A stretch of DNA of 64,000 nt from positions 62,001 to 126,000 of the forward strand of contig SCOE01000009.1 of assembly GCA_005503065.1 (NCBI GenBank). Direction: 5' to 3'. The DNA comes from Comamonadaceae bacterium ALPHA2B (GTDB taxonomy: Bacteria; Pseudomonadota; Gammaproteobacteria; Burkholderiales; Burkholderiaceae_C). The notes beneath the pieces were generated by a model. That model was not told the DNA's origin and searched no databases. It worked only from the letters and a program-made list of their open reading frames with translations. The position numbers and the translations under genes were made by a program. Below are positions 1 to 8,258 of this stretch, one piece after another (positions within the stretch are counted from its first letter, which is position 1; every line of letters begins with the position of its first letter).

Positions 1-1659
1 GCCGGCTTCGGCCTGGTACCGGGCCGCATCAGCCTGGTCAGCCAGAGCGGCGCCTTCGGGGGCTACTGCCTGTCGCTGATCCGGCAGCGCGGTCTGGGGC
101 TGAATTTGTGGATCACCACCGGCAACCAGTGCGACGTGGATGTCGCCGACTGCATCACCCATTTCGCGGACGACGACGGCACGCAGGTCATCGTGACCTA
201 CCTCGAGGCCGCCACCGACAAGGACCGCCTGGTCGCCGCGCTGGCGCTGGCGCGCGAGCGCGGCAAGCGCGTCGTCGTCATGAAGGTCGGGCGCTCGGAG
301 GCGGGCGCGCAGGCGGCGGCATCGCACACTGCGTCGCTGGCCGGCTCGGACCAGGTCTACGAAGGCCTGTTCCGCCAGTACGGCGTCTGGCGCGCGCGCA
401 GCATCGACGAGTTGTTCGACGTGGCCTATGCCTGCTCGGTGAACGCGCCGGCGCCGCTCGGGCGGCGTCTGGGCCTGCTCACCGTGTCGGGCGGCGTCGG
501 CGCACTGATGGCCGACGTGGCCAGCGACTGCGCGCTCGACGTGGCGCCGATGCCCGAGGACGCGCAGCGCCGGCTGAAGGAACTGGTGCCGTTCTGCGGT
601 CCGCGCAACCCGGTGGACATGACGGCACAGCTCGTCAACGATCTCACGCTGTTCGGCAGCAACTTCCAGATCATGCTGGAGGAAGGCGGCTACGACGTGG
701 TGGTGGCGTTCCTGTCCAGCGTCGGCCAGGTGACGGAGCTGAGCCGCTCGCTGCTGGAGCAGCTGCAGGCCGTGCTGCGGCGTTTCCCCGATCGGGCCGT
801 GGTCTTCTCGTCGCTGGCCTCCCCCGAGGTGCGCAGGATGTACGAGGCCGCCGGCGTGCTGCTCTTCGACGAGCCCACGCGTGCCGTGCGCGCCGCCGCG
901 GCGCTGGTGTACTTCGCCGAACAGTCGCGGCGCGCGGCGCAGGCCGACCCGCCGCCCGCCCTGCCCGCGGGTGCACTGCCGCCGCCGGTACGGGCCATCA
1001 ACGAGACGCAGGCCAAGACCATCCTTGCCAGTGCCGGCATCGCTGCCGTGCCAGAACGCATCGCGGCGGATGAGGACGCCGCCGCACGCGAGGCCGCGGC
1101 ACTGGGTTACCCCGTGGTGCTGAAGATCGCCTCGGCCGACATCGCGCACAAGAGCGAGATCGGCGGCGTGATCGTGGGCCTGGCCGACGAGGCGCAGCTG
1201 CGCAAGGCGTTCCGCACCTTGACGCAGCGCGCCGCCACGCACGCCCCGCAGGCGCGCGTTGACGGCGTGGTCGTGGCGCGCATGGCCGAGCGCGGCGTCG
1301 AGACCATCCTCGGCGTCGTGCGCGATCCGGTGTTCGGGGCCGTGGTGATGTTCGGGTTGGGTGGGGTCTTCGTCGAGGCCTTCCAGGACGTGGCCTTCCG
1401 CGTCGCGCCGTTCGGCGTGGCCGAGGCGCGCGCGATGATCGGCGAGGTCAAGGGCCGTGTGCTGCTGCGCGGCGTGCGCGGGCAACCGCCGGCCGACGAA
1501 GACGCGCTGGCCGCGGCGCTGGCGGCGCTGTCGGTCTACGCGGCGCGCCACACCGACGGCATCGAGAGCATCGACATCAACCCGCTGCTGGTGCTGCCGC
1601 GCGGCCGCGGCGTGCAGGCGCTCGATGCCCTGATCGTGCCCACGACGGGCGCGGCCTGA
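1..1659 (+). CDS. ADP/NDP-forming acyl-CoA synthetase, 5' end outside the window
   Basis: The frame is open from the first base to a TGA, giving at least 552 residues, so the true start lies upstream. An internal TTG at 106 is not needed as a start because family homology begins earlier (PGRISLVSQSGAFG). The first part is the succinyl-CoA-synthetase-like CoA-ligase region with the probable phospho-histidine in ASHTASLAGSD. From about residue 330 an ATP-grasp domain follows (NETQAKTILASAGI, then LGYPVVLKI). Family members convert acid, CoA and ATP to acyl-CoA, ADP and phosphate. It probably activates a carboxylic acid for the enzymes downstream. The substrate is unknown. Confidence 0.9.
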   Translation, partial: AGFGLVPGRISLVSQSGAFGGYCLSLIRQRGLGLNLWITTGNQCDVDVADCITHFADDDGTQVIVTYLEAATDKDRLVAALALARERGKRVVVMKVGRSEAGAQAAASHTASLAGSDQVYEGLFRQYGVWRARSIDELFDVAYACSVNAPAPLGRRLGLLTVSGGVGALMADVASDCALDVAPMPEDAQRRLKELVPFCGPRNPVDMTAQLVNDLTLFGSNFQIMLEEGGYDVVVAFLSSVGQVTELSRSLLEQLQAVLRRFPDRAVVFSSLASPEVRRMYEAAGVLLFDEPTRAVRAAAALVYFAEQSRRAAQADPPPALPAGALPPPVRAINETQAKTILASAGIAAVPERIAADEDAAAREAAALGYPVVLKIASADIAHKSEIGGVIVGLADEAQLRKAFRTLTQRAATHAPQARVDGVVVARMAERGVETILGVVRDPVFGAVVMFGLGGVFVEAFQDVAFRVAPFGVAEARAMIGEVKGRVLLRGVRGQPPADEDALAAALAALSVYAARHTDGIESIDINPLLVLPRGRGVQALDALIVPTTGAA

Positions 1660-1777
1660 GCGCCCCGGTCGACCGGATGCGGCTGGCGCTTCAACCCGTT
1701 GCCTGGTGGGTGAGCCCGCTGCGCGGCACCTCGAGGCCGCTGCCTGGACGCGGCCCGCTTTTGCGCCCGACAGCGGC

Positions 1778-1811
1778 GCGTGCGGCCGGGCCCGACGAAC
1801 CGGCCGCACGC
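1778..1811. terminator. Perfect 12-bp hairpin between convergent genes
   Basis: Bases 1778-1789 are the exact reverse complement of 1800-1811, with a 10-nt loop. The hairpin lies between the end of the synthetase gene and the end of the minus-strand NmrA-family gene. It could end transcription from both sides. No T-tract follows, so it is not a textbook intrinsic terminator. Confidence 0.5.
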
Positions 1812-1819
1812 ACACAAAG

Positions 1820-2680
1820 TCAGGCGGCGCCGAACGCTGCCGCGTGGGCCTTGGCGAACTCCGCGAACGTGCGCGCCGGTCGGCCCGTGACCTTGGGCAC
1901 CGTGTCGAGCACGCCCGCCAGGTAGCCCGGCGGCGCGAGGGCATACAGCTCGTTCATCGCATCGGCCAGGGACTCGGGCATGCCCATGCCGGTCATCGCC
2001 TGCTTCGCCTGTTCCAGTGTGATCGCCACGTAGCGCACCGGGCGCCCCGCCGCCGCGCTGAGGGCGGCAGCCACCTCCGCGCCGCTCAAGGCCTGCGGCC
2101 CCGTCACCGGGTAGGCCTGGTTCTCGTGCCCGGGTTTGGTCAGCGCCTGCACGGCCACGGCGGCGATGTCGCGCGCGTCGATCCAGCTGACCTTGCCCTC
2201 GCCGAGCGGCATGTAGAACTCGCCCTTCTCGCGGATGGCCTGGGCGTACATCAGCAGGTTCTGCATGAAGAAGCCGGGCTGCACGAAGGTCCAGGCCATG
2301 CCGGACTCCTGCACCTGCTGCTGGTTCTCGCCGTGCCAGCGGCCGATCTGCACCGGCGAATCCGGGGCCGCGCCGATGCCGGTGGACATGACGAAGTGCT
2401 TGACGCCCGCAGTTTTTGCCGCAGTGATGAGCGCGGCGCGCATCTGCACCTGGTCGGGCACCAGCGGGGTGACCACGAAGACCTTGTCGACGCCGCCCAG
2501 CGCGGCGGGCAGCGTCCGCGGCTCGCGCAGGTCGCCGGCGGCCGTCTGCACGCCGCGCGCATTCAGCTCGCGCGCCTTGGCGGCATCGCGCACCAGCGCC
2601 TTGAACGGCAGCTTCGCCTCCTGCAGCAGCCGCACCACCTCGCTGCCGATCGTTCCCGTTCCTCCGACGACCAGAATCAT
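1820..2680 (-). CDS. NmrA-family NAD(P)-binding oxidoreductase
   Basis: This 286-residue protein has an N-terminal dinucleotide-binding motif, VVGGTGTIGSE, at residues 4-14, and the atypical SDR/NmrA fold without a YxxxK pair. Relatives include NAD(P)H:quinone oxidoreductase QorB and azoreductase-like proteins that act on quinones or electrophiles. It is transcribed divergently from an HxlR-type regulator with a shared 131-bp intergenic region holding a TACT-N7-AGTA operator. That layout is typical of QorR/YodB-controlled quinone-detoxification genes. The reductase role is inferred from family and context. Confidence 0.85.
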   Translation of the reverse strand: MILVVGGTGTIGSEVVRLLQEAKLPFKALVRDAAKARELNARGVQTAAGDLREPRTLPAALGGVDKVFVVTPLVPDQVQMRAALITAAKTAGVKHFVMSTGIGAAPDSPVQIGRWHGENQQQVQESGMAWTFVQPGFFMQNLLMYAQAIREKGEFYMPLGEGKVSWIDARDIAAVAVQALTKPGHENQAYPVTGPQALSGAEVAAALSAAAGRPVRYVAITLEQAKQAMTGMGMPESLADAMNELYALAPPGYLAGVLDTVPKVTGRPARTFAEFAKAHAAAFGAA

Positions 2681-2772
2681 CTTTCATGCCCTTTCGATGG
2701 CTTCGCGGCACACGCTGCCGCACCACCGGCCGGCACCTGTCGCCTTCCGGTGGCGGCCATTCTCGGATCGTC

Positions 2773-2807
2773 GGTTACTATCGGCAAGTAGGTACCTTGA
2801 AGTAACC
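2773..2807. promoter_or_regulatory. Candidate HxlR operator between divergent NmrA and HxlR genes
   Basis: GGTTACT at 2773-2779 is repeated inverted as AGTAACC at 2801-2807. Inside, TACT-N7-AGTA at 2776-2790 has the spacing of the YodB/HypR operator of Bacillus. It sits in the shared promoter region of both divergent genes, so one bound dimer could control both. Confidence 0.6.
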
Positions 2808-2811
2808 ACCG

Positions 2812-3216
2812 ATGCCACGCCAAGCACCGCCGCCCGTCTGCCCCGTCGACGCCCTGCTGCGCCTGCTGATGGGCTCATGGACCAGCTACATCCTGTGGCA
2901 CCTGCGGCGCGACGGACCGATGCGCTTCGGCGCGCTGCTGCGCGCCGTTCCCGGGCTGTCGGCCAAAGTGCTGACGCAGCGGCTTCGCCTGCTCGAGGAG
3001 CGCGGCATCGTGTTCCGCGACCATGTGCCGTCGATACCGCCCGCAGTGTCGTACGGCCTTACGGAGCAGGGCCAGGAACTCGGGGGCGTCTTCGACGCGC
3101 TCGAGGCTGTCTCGAGCAGATGGTTGGCGAGGGCGCGCGGCGCCAACGAACAAGCCCAGGCACCTCCGACGGCGCGAAGAAAGCAGGCGAATGCACGGGC
3201 GGCGCGCACGCCCTGA
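2812..3216 (+). CDS. HxlR-family winged-helix regulator with N-terminal cysteine
   Basis: The protein has 134 residues, with the HxlR winged helix spanning about residues 10-105 (LMGSWTSYILWHL, then FGALLRAVPGLSAKVLTQRL). Cys10 (PPPVCPVD) occupies the place of the single redox-sensing cysteine of YodB, HypR and QorR. It is divergent from an NmrA-family reductase with a YodB-like operator between them. It is therefore probably an autoregulated, thiol-based sensor of quinones or aldehydes controlling that reductase. The basic Arg/Ala-rich tail from about residue 110 is not part of the conserved fold. Confidence 0.85.
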   Translation: MPRQAPPPVCPVDALLRLLMGSWTSYILWHLRRDGPMRFGALLRAVPGLSAKVLTQRLRLLEERGIVFRDHVPSIPPAVSYGLTEQGQELGGVFDALEAVSSRWLARARGANEQAQAPPTARRKQANARAARTP

Positions 3217-3303
3217 CACCGTGCCTCGTGCAAGAAGGACGCCTGCAGGTGGAAATGGCGCTCCAGGGGACGCGGGGGCCGCAGCGCGCCGGCCACGCTC
3301 AGA

Positions 3304-3762
3304 TCAGACCAGGTCGTCCACACGCCCGCGACGCATCATCAGCTTCTCGCTGAACTCGAAGACCTGCTGCTCGCGCTGGTTGAACACCCTCACCCGCCCC
3401 TGCATGATGCCGCGCTTGCCGTCGGAGAGGTTCTTCTTGCCCTCGACGGTGATCTCGGCGCGCAGGGTGTCGCCCGGCCGCACCGGCACGGTGAACTTGA
3501 AGTCGGTGAGCTCGAGCGCGGCGATCGTCGCCGGACCCAGGATCTCTTCCATCATCCCGGCGGCCAGCGCCGCCGTCAGCAGGCCGGGGCAGATGCGGCC
3601 CCCGAAGTCGGTGTGCTTCTTCGCGAACTCCTCGTTGATGAAGATCGGCAGCTTCAGCCCGGCCAGGCTCGTGAAGAGCACGATGTCGGTCTCGGTGACG
3701 GTCCGGCCGTAGCTGCGGAACACGTCGCCGGGGTTGAGGTCGTCGAGCGAGCGGTTGGACAT
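3304..3762 (-). CDS. MaoC-like hotdog protein lacking the hydratase histidine
   Basis: The gene encodes 152 residues. The start is the ATG at 3762 preceded by AGGAGATGCC; a longer upstream frame has no support. It has a single MaoC-type hotdog fold. The usual hydratase signature D-x-N-P-x-H-x-D is replaced by GLKLPIFIN, so the catalytic Asp and His are absent. It may be a non-catalytic half of a heteromeric hydratase or bind acyl-CoA without hydrating it. The MaoC-like protein at 19857 carries the same His-to-Phe change. It is divergent from the ACAD operon and shares the operator at 3809. Confidence 0.8.
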   Translation of the reverse strand: MSNRSLDDLNPGDVFRSYGRTVTETDIVLFTSLAGLKLPIFINEEFAKKHTDFGGRICPGLLTAALAAGMMEEILGPATIAALELTDFKFTVPVRPGDTLRAEITVEGKKNLSDGKRGIMQGRVRVFNQREQQVFEFSEKLMMRRGRVDDLV

Positions 3763-3808
3763 GGCATCTCCTGGGTGTTCGGGCTCGGGTTCGGCCCGAG
3801 ACAGCAAA

Positions 3809-3825
3809 CTAACGATTGGTAGAAT
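3809..3825. promoter_or_regulatory. Island operator copy 1 overlapping an extended -10
   Basis: CTAAC-GATT-GGTAGA is a degenerate copy of the repeated CTAAC-N4-GTTCGA element. It overlaps an extended -10 (TGg-TAGAAT, 3817-3825) reading toward the ACAD operon at 3865. Binding here would block that promoter and could also affect the divergent MaoC-like gene. Confidence 0.5.
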
Positions 3826-3864
3826 ACTGTAGCCTGAAGGTGCTGACCAACCGGACCTGTCCTC

Positions 3865-5025
3865 ATGCTGTTCTTCGAGCCCGCACTCCCGCTGCCCGCC
3901 GTTGGCGAACGCACGGCCACGTTGCGCGCGCAGGTGCGTCGGTTCATCGCCGACGAGTTGGCCAGCGGCGGCTTCGAGCCGCAGTGCAACTCGTGGACCG
4001 AGGGCCTGGGCGGTGCGTTCAGCCGCCGGCTCGGCGCTCGGGGCTGGATCGGCTACCACTGGCCGGTGGCCTACGGCGGGCGCGGCGGCAGCGCCTTCGA
4101 CACGCTGACGATCAACGAGGAGCTGCTCGCCGCCGGCGCCCCCGTGGCCGCGCACTGGATCGCCGCGCGCCAGAGCGCGCCGCTGCTGATGCGCTTCGGC
4201 AGCGAGGCGCAGCGGCAGGCGTTCCTGCCGCGCATCGCCGCCGGCGACACCTACTTCGCCATCGGCATGAGCGAGCCCGACGTGGGCTCCGACCTCGCCT
4301 CCGTTCGCACGCGGGCCGAGCCTTCAGGCGCGCGCTGGCGGCTCGACGGCCGCAAGGTCTGGACCAGCGGCGCCCACATCGCGCATTACGCAATCGTGCT
4401 GTGCCGCACCGCCCCCGCCGACCCCACGGCCCGCCACGCCGGGCTGAGCCAGTTCATCGTCGATTTGAAGGCCCCGGGCGTGACGATCCGCCCGATCCTC
4501 ATGCTCGATGGCAGCCACCACTTCAACGAGGTGACGTTCGACGGCGTCGAGCTGCCGGCCGAGTGCCTGGTCGGCCAGGCAGGCGACGGCTGGAAGCAGG
4601 TGACGAGCGAGCTCGCCTACGAGCGCAGCGGGCCCGAGCGATTCCTAAGCACGATGCCGATCGTCGAGCGCTGTCTGCGCCTCGTGCTGGAGGCGCCCGC
4701 CGCTGGGTCCGATGCAGCGGCCGGCCGGCTGCTCGCGCGGCTGATCACGCTGCGCAACATGAGCCTGGCGATCTGGGGCGCGCTCGAGGCCGGGCGCTCG
4801 CCGGCCATCGAAGCAGCGATGGTGAAGGACCTGGGCACGAACTTCGAGCGCGACACGCTGGAGATCGTGCGCGAGGCGATCGATGCCGACGAGCGCGTCG
4901 CGGGCGATGCCGTGCTGGCCGGCTTGCTCGCCAGCGCCTGGCCGCTGGCGCCCACCTACAACCTGCGCGGCGGCACCAACGAGGTCTTGCGCAACATGAT
5001 CGCCAAGCAACTGCAGGCACGATGA
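3865..5025 (+). CDS. Acyl-CoA dehydrogenase, probable catalytic subunit of a heteromer
   Basis: A full-length ACAD of 386 residues with flavin-binding motifs (AIGMSEPDVGSDLAS) near residue 135. The C-terminal RGGTNEVLRNMI has Gly where medium-chain ACADs have their catalytic Glu. Instead, helix G carries Glu (AYERSGPERF), the position used by isovaleryl-CoA dehydrogenase. Its stop overlaps the start of the next, degenerate ACAD by four bases (ATGA), implying coupled translation and probably a two-subunit enzyme. It is first in an operon with a CoA-transferase. Substrate unknown. Confidence 0.9.
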   Translation: MLFFEPALPLPAVGERTATLRAQVRRFIADELASGGFEPQCNSWTEGLGGAFSRRLGARGWIGYHWPVAYGGRGGSAFDTLTINEELLAAGAPVAAHWIAARQSAPLLMRFGSEAQRQAFLPRIAAGDTYFAIGMSEPDVGSDLASVRTRAEPSGARWRLDGRKVWTSGAHIAHYAIVLCRTAPADPTARHAGLSQFIVDLKAPGVTIRPILMLDGSHHFNEVTFDGVELPAECLVGQAGDGWKQVTSELAYERSGPERFLSTMPIVERCLRLVLEAPAAGSDAAAGRLLARLITLRNMSLAIWGALEAGRSPAIEAAMVKDLGTNFERDTLEIVREAIDADERVAGDAVLAGLLASAWPLAPTYNLRGGTNEVLRNMIAKQLQAR

Positions 5026-6113
5026 GCGAACTCTCGCTGCCCCTCGCCGAAGCGGCCGATCGTCTGCTGTCGCAGCGCTGCGACAGCCGCCTCGTGGCCG
5101 CGGCCGACGCCGGCCAATGGCCGCAGGCGCTGTGGCAGGCGGTCGAGGAACTCGGTCCGGGCCAGCTGCTCGCCCCGGAAGCCGAAGGCGGTGCCGGCGG
5201 CGACTGGCTCGACGCCTGCGCCCTGCTCGAACGCGCGGCGGCGCGCTGCGCACCGCTGCCGATCGCGCAGACGCTGCTGGCCGGCTGGTTGCGCTCGCGC
5301 GTCGGGCTGGCACCCGCTGCCGGGCCGGCCGCCGTGGCCTTCACCACGGCGCCGCTGGACGCGCTGCGCGCGGCCGGCCGTGCCGACCTGACCGAAGCCG
5401 ACGGCCCGGTCGTCGCCTGGGCAGACCAGGCCAGCCATGTCGCCCTGCTCGGCGCAGACGACGCCGGCACGGCCCAGCTGCTTTGGCTGCCGCGAGCGTG
5501 CGTCCAAGTGCGTGCGGTCGCGGGCGGCGCCTGGCCTGCGGCGCGCGTCGGCAGCGCCGGCATCCCGCTGCACGCGGCGGCGGGCGCGCGCCCGACCCAG
5601 GCCTGGTGCATCGCGTTGCCGGGCCTGAGCCTGGCCGAGGTGAGGGCGCGCGCCGCTTTGCTCAGCGCCGCGCAGATCGCCGGGGCGCTGGGGCGCCTGC
5701 TCGAGATGACCGTCACCTACACCGGCGAGCGCGTGCAGTTCGGGCGGTCGATCGGCCAGTTCCAGGGCGTGCAGCACCAGCTGGCGCAGCTGGCCGAGGA
5801 GGCCGCCGCAGCGCGCGTGGCGGTGCAGGCGGCCGCGGCCACCGAAGACCCGCGCTGGTTCGTCGCCGCGGCCGCCGCGGCGAAGGCGCGCGCGGGCGAG
5901 GCCGCGGGACTGGGCACGCGCATCGCGCACCAGCTGCATGGCGCCATCGGCGTCACCGCCGAGCACACGCTGCACCTCTACACCCGCAGGCTGCGCGAGT
6001 GGCGCGACGAGCACGGCAGCGAGACCTTCTGGGCCCGCGCCCTGGTGCAGGCCATCCGGCAGGGTGGCGAGCGTTCGGCGTGGCAGGCCGTGGTGGCCTG
6101 CACCTCGCGCTGA
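5022..6113 (+). CDS. Acyl-CoA dehydrogenase-like protein, probably non-catalytic partner
   Basis: The 363-residue protein starts at the ATG overlapping the previous stop. The C-terminal ACAD helical domain is clear (YTGERVQFGRSIGQFQGVQH, then IAHQLHGAIGVTAEHTLH). The N-terminal and beta domains are short and Ala-rich without the usual TEPxxGSD flavin motif. Neither known catalytic Glu position is filled: ARAALLSAAQ replaces ERxxxA, and the end reads EWRDEHGSE. Such degenerate subunits pair with a catalytic ACAD in the alpha2beta2 enzymes of bacterial steroid side-chain degradation. Its partner here is inferred to be the product of 3865. Confidence 0.8.
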   Translation: MSELSLPLAEAADRLLSQRCDSRLVAAADAGQWPQALWQAVEELGPGQLLAPEAEGGAGGDWLDACALLERAAARCAPLPIAQTLLAGWLRSRVGLAPAAGPAAVAFTTAPLDALRAAGRADLTEADGPVVAWADQASHVALLGADDAGTAQLLWLPRACVQVRAVAGGAWPAARVGSAGIPLHAAAGARPTQAWCIALPGLSLAEVRARAALLSAAQIAGALGRLLEMTVTYTGERVQFGRSIGQFQGVQHQLAQLAEEAAAARVAVQAAAATEDPRWFVAAAAAAKARAGEAAGLGTRIAHQLHGAIGVTAEHTLHLYTRRLREWRDEHGSETFWARALVQAIRQGGERSAWQAVVACTSR

Positions 6114-6126
6114 CGGGACCCCAACG

Positions 6127-7335
6127 ATGAGCGCGCTGAACGGCATCCGCGTGCTCGATCTCACCGCGTACCTGCTAGGGCCCTTCGCCACGCAGATTCT
6201 CGGCGACATGGGCGCCGACATCATCAAGGTCGAGTCGCACGAGGGCGACATCGCGCGCGGCATCGGGCCCACCCGCTCGCCGGGCATGGGCGGCATCTTC
6301 CAGCAGAACAACCGCAACAAGCGCAGCGTCGTGCTCGACCTCAAGCAGCCGGCTGGCCGAGACGCGCTGCTGCGGCTGGCCACCACCGCCGACGTGTTCG
6401 TCTACAACGTGCGCCCGGCGGCGATGGCCCGGCTGGGGCTGTCGTACGAGGCGCTGGCCGCCGTGAACCCGGGCATCGTCTACGTCGGCGCGGTCGGCTT
6501 TGGGCAGGACGGCCCCTACGCCGCGCGGCCGGCGCTCGACGACCTGATGCAGGGCATGTCGGGCATCGCCGGCCTGTACGCGCGCGCCAGCGGCGGCGAG
6601 CCGCGCTACGTCCCGATGGCGATGGCCGACCGCTACACCGGCACCGTGCTCGTCAATGCCATCCTCGGCGCCCTGGTGCACAAGCTGCGCACGGGCCAGG
6701 GGCAGTCGCTGGAGGTGCCGATGTTCGAATCGCTGGTGCAGGGCGTGCTCGGCGACCACCTGATGGGCCACTCCTTCGACCCGCCGCTGGGCCCGCCGGG
6801 CTATCCTCGCCACCTGAGCCCCGACCGGCGGCCGTTCCGTACCCTGGGCGGCTGGCTGTGCGCCTTTCTCATCAGCGACGGCCAGTGGCGCGCGGTGCTT
6901 GAGCGCCTGGGCCAGCCCGAGCTGCTGCTGGACCCGCGCTTCGCCACGCTGCAGGCGCGCACCGAGCATTCGCGCGAGGTCTACGCCTGGCTCGATGCCA
7001 CCTTCCGCACGCGCACCACCGGGCAGTGGCTCGCGCTGCTGGGCGAGGCCGACGTGCCGGCCGGCCCGCTGCACACGCTGGAGTCGCTGCTCGACGATCC
7101 GCACCTCAACGCCGTGGGCTTCTTCCAGCGCCTGGAGCATCCCACCGAAGGCACGCTGGTGACCCTTCGGCCGCCCTCGCGCTGGTCGCGCACGCCGCCG
7201 GAAGTCCGGCGCGCGCCGCCACGCCTGGGCGAGCACAGTGCCCAGCTGCTCGCCGAGGCCGGCTACTCGGGCGCGGAGATTGCCGCGCTGGTGGCCGCCG
7301 GCGTCACGGTCGCGGAGCGCGGCGGGAGCGACTGA
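6127..7335 (+). CDS. Class III (CaiB/BaiF) CoA-transferase
   Basis: The ATG at 6127 gives 402 residues; the longer upstream frame is spurious. The N-terminal Rossmann-like signature is RVLDLTAYLLGPF, and the family nucleophile is probably Asp138 in RPALDDLMQG. It moves CoA between an acyl-CoA donor and a free acid through an enzyme-bound mixed anhydride. It follows the two ACADs by 13 bases and is probably cotranscribed. It closely resembles the CoA-transferase at 37015 (shared ALDD-x-x-QG, EVPMFE, FDPPL and DRRP segments), so the two likely have related substrates. Confidence 0.9.
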   Translation: MSALNGIRVLDLTAYLLGPFATQILGDMGADIIKVESHEGDIARGIGPTRSPGMGGIFQQNNRNKRSVVLDLKQPAGRDALLRLATTADVFVYNVRPAAMARLGLSYEALAAVNPGIVYVGAVGFGQDGPYAARPALDDLMQGMSGIAGLYARASGGEPRYVPMAMADRYTGTVLVNAILGALVHKLRTGQGQSLEVPMFESLVQGVLGDHLMGHSFDPPLGPPGYPRHLSPDRRPFRTLGGWLCAFLISDGQWRAVLERLGQPELLLDPRFATLQARTEHSREVYAWLDATFRTRTTGQWLALLGEADVPAGPLHTLESLLDDPHLNAVGFFQRLEHPTEGTLVTLRPPSRWSRTPPEVRRAPPRLGEHSAQLLAEAGYSGAEIAALVAAGVTVAERGGSD

Positions 7336-7373
7336 TGTCGATCACCCCCGCGCTCAATCGGCGGCGCGCGAAG

Positions 7374-8156
7374 CTACTGCCCGCGAAATTGCGGCGTCCG
7401 CTTCTCGAGCAGGGCGGCGACGCCTTCTTTGGCATCGGCCATGTCCAGCGTGCGCGACTGCAGCAGCGCCTCGATCTCGCCAGCCGATTTCGGGTCCCAG
7501 TCGAGACCACGGTAGAGCGAACGCTTCATCATCCGCACCGCCACCGGCGCGTTAGCCGCGATTTCGTCGGCCAGCTCGCGCGCGCGCGCCAGCACCTGCG
7601 CCGGCTCGACCGCGTGGTTGGCGATGCCCATCTCGGCAGCCTCGGCGCCCGAGAACACGCGCCCGGTGAACAGCAGTTCGGCAGCGCGCGGCACGCCGCA
7701 CACCCGCGGCAGCAGGTAGCTGATGGCCATGCCCGAATGCAGCCCCAGGCGCGCGAAATTGGCGCCGTAGCGCGCCTCGCGGTTGGCCACGCGCAGGTCG
7801 CACACCAGGCCCAGGCCGAAGCCGCCGCCGATGGCGTGGCCGTTCATCGCCGCGATCACCGGCACCTGCACATCGAGGATGCTCAGGAACGGACGGTAGA
7901 TCGCGTAGGACGCCTCGTGCGGCAACTCGTTGCCACGATCGAGAATGGTGCTGCGGAAGTCCGCGCCCGAGCAGAAATTGGTACCGGCGCCGGTGATGAC
8001 GACACAGCGGATGTCGCGATCCGCTTTCACCTGGTCGATCACCTGCTGGAACGCCTGCAGCAGTTCGGGCGCCATGGCGTTGCGTTGCTCGGGCCGGTTC
8101 AGCGTGATCTCGCAGATGGCGTCACGGCGGGCGACGAGGACGGCGGCTTCGGTCAT
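7374..8156 (-). CDS. Crotonase-fold protein lacking both hydratase glutamates
   Basis: A 260-residue crotonase with the CoA-binding and oxyanion segments GTNFCSGADF and GHAIGGGFGLGLVCDL. The first hydratase Glu (GGG-x-E) is Gly, and the second (x-P-E-x-x-L-G) is Phe in ANFARLGL. Ordinary enoyl-CoA hydration is therefore unlikely. An isomerase, hydrolase or lyase reaction on a CoA thioester is possible. The start is preceded by AAGGAAAACGC. It is divergent from the Bug-receptor operon. Confidence 0.85.
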   Translation of the reverse strand: MTEAAVLVARRDAICEITLNRPEQRNAMAPELLQAFQQVIDQVKADRDIRCVVITGAGTNFCSGADFRSTILDRGNELPHEASYAIYRPFLSILDVQVPVIAAMNGHAIGGGFGLGLVCDLRVANREARYGANFARLGLHSGMAISYLLPRVCGVPRAAELLFTGRVFSGAEAAEMGIANHAVEPAQVLARARELADEIAANAPVAVRMMKRSLYRGLDWDPKSAGEIEALLQSRTLDMADAKEGVAALLEKRTPQFRGQ

Positions 8157-8258
8157 GCGTTTTCCTTCGGTGGATGGGTCTGCTGCTCAGCGCAGTGTAG
8201 GCGCGCCGGGTGATCGCGATGAACGAACGGTGATGACGTCCAACGTGTAGGAGGGACC

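Noticed and set aside
8157-8258. Possible island operator in the divergent crotonase/Bug-receptor gap (GAACGAACGGTGATG)
   Set aside because: It does not fit the half-site order or spacing of the other copies.
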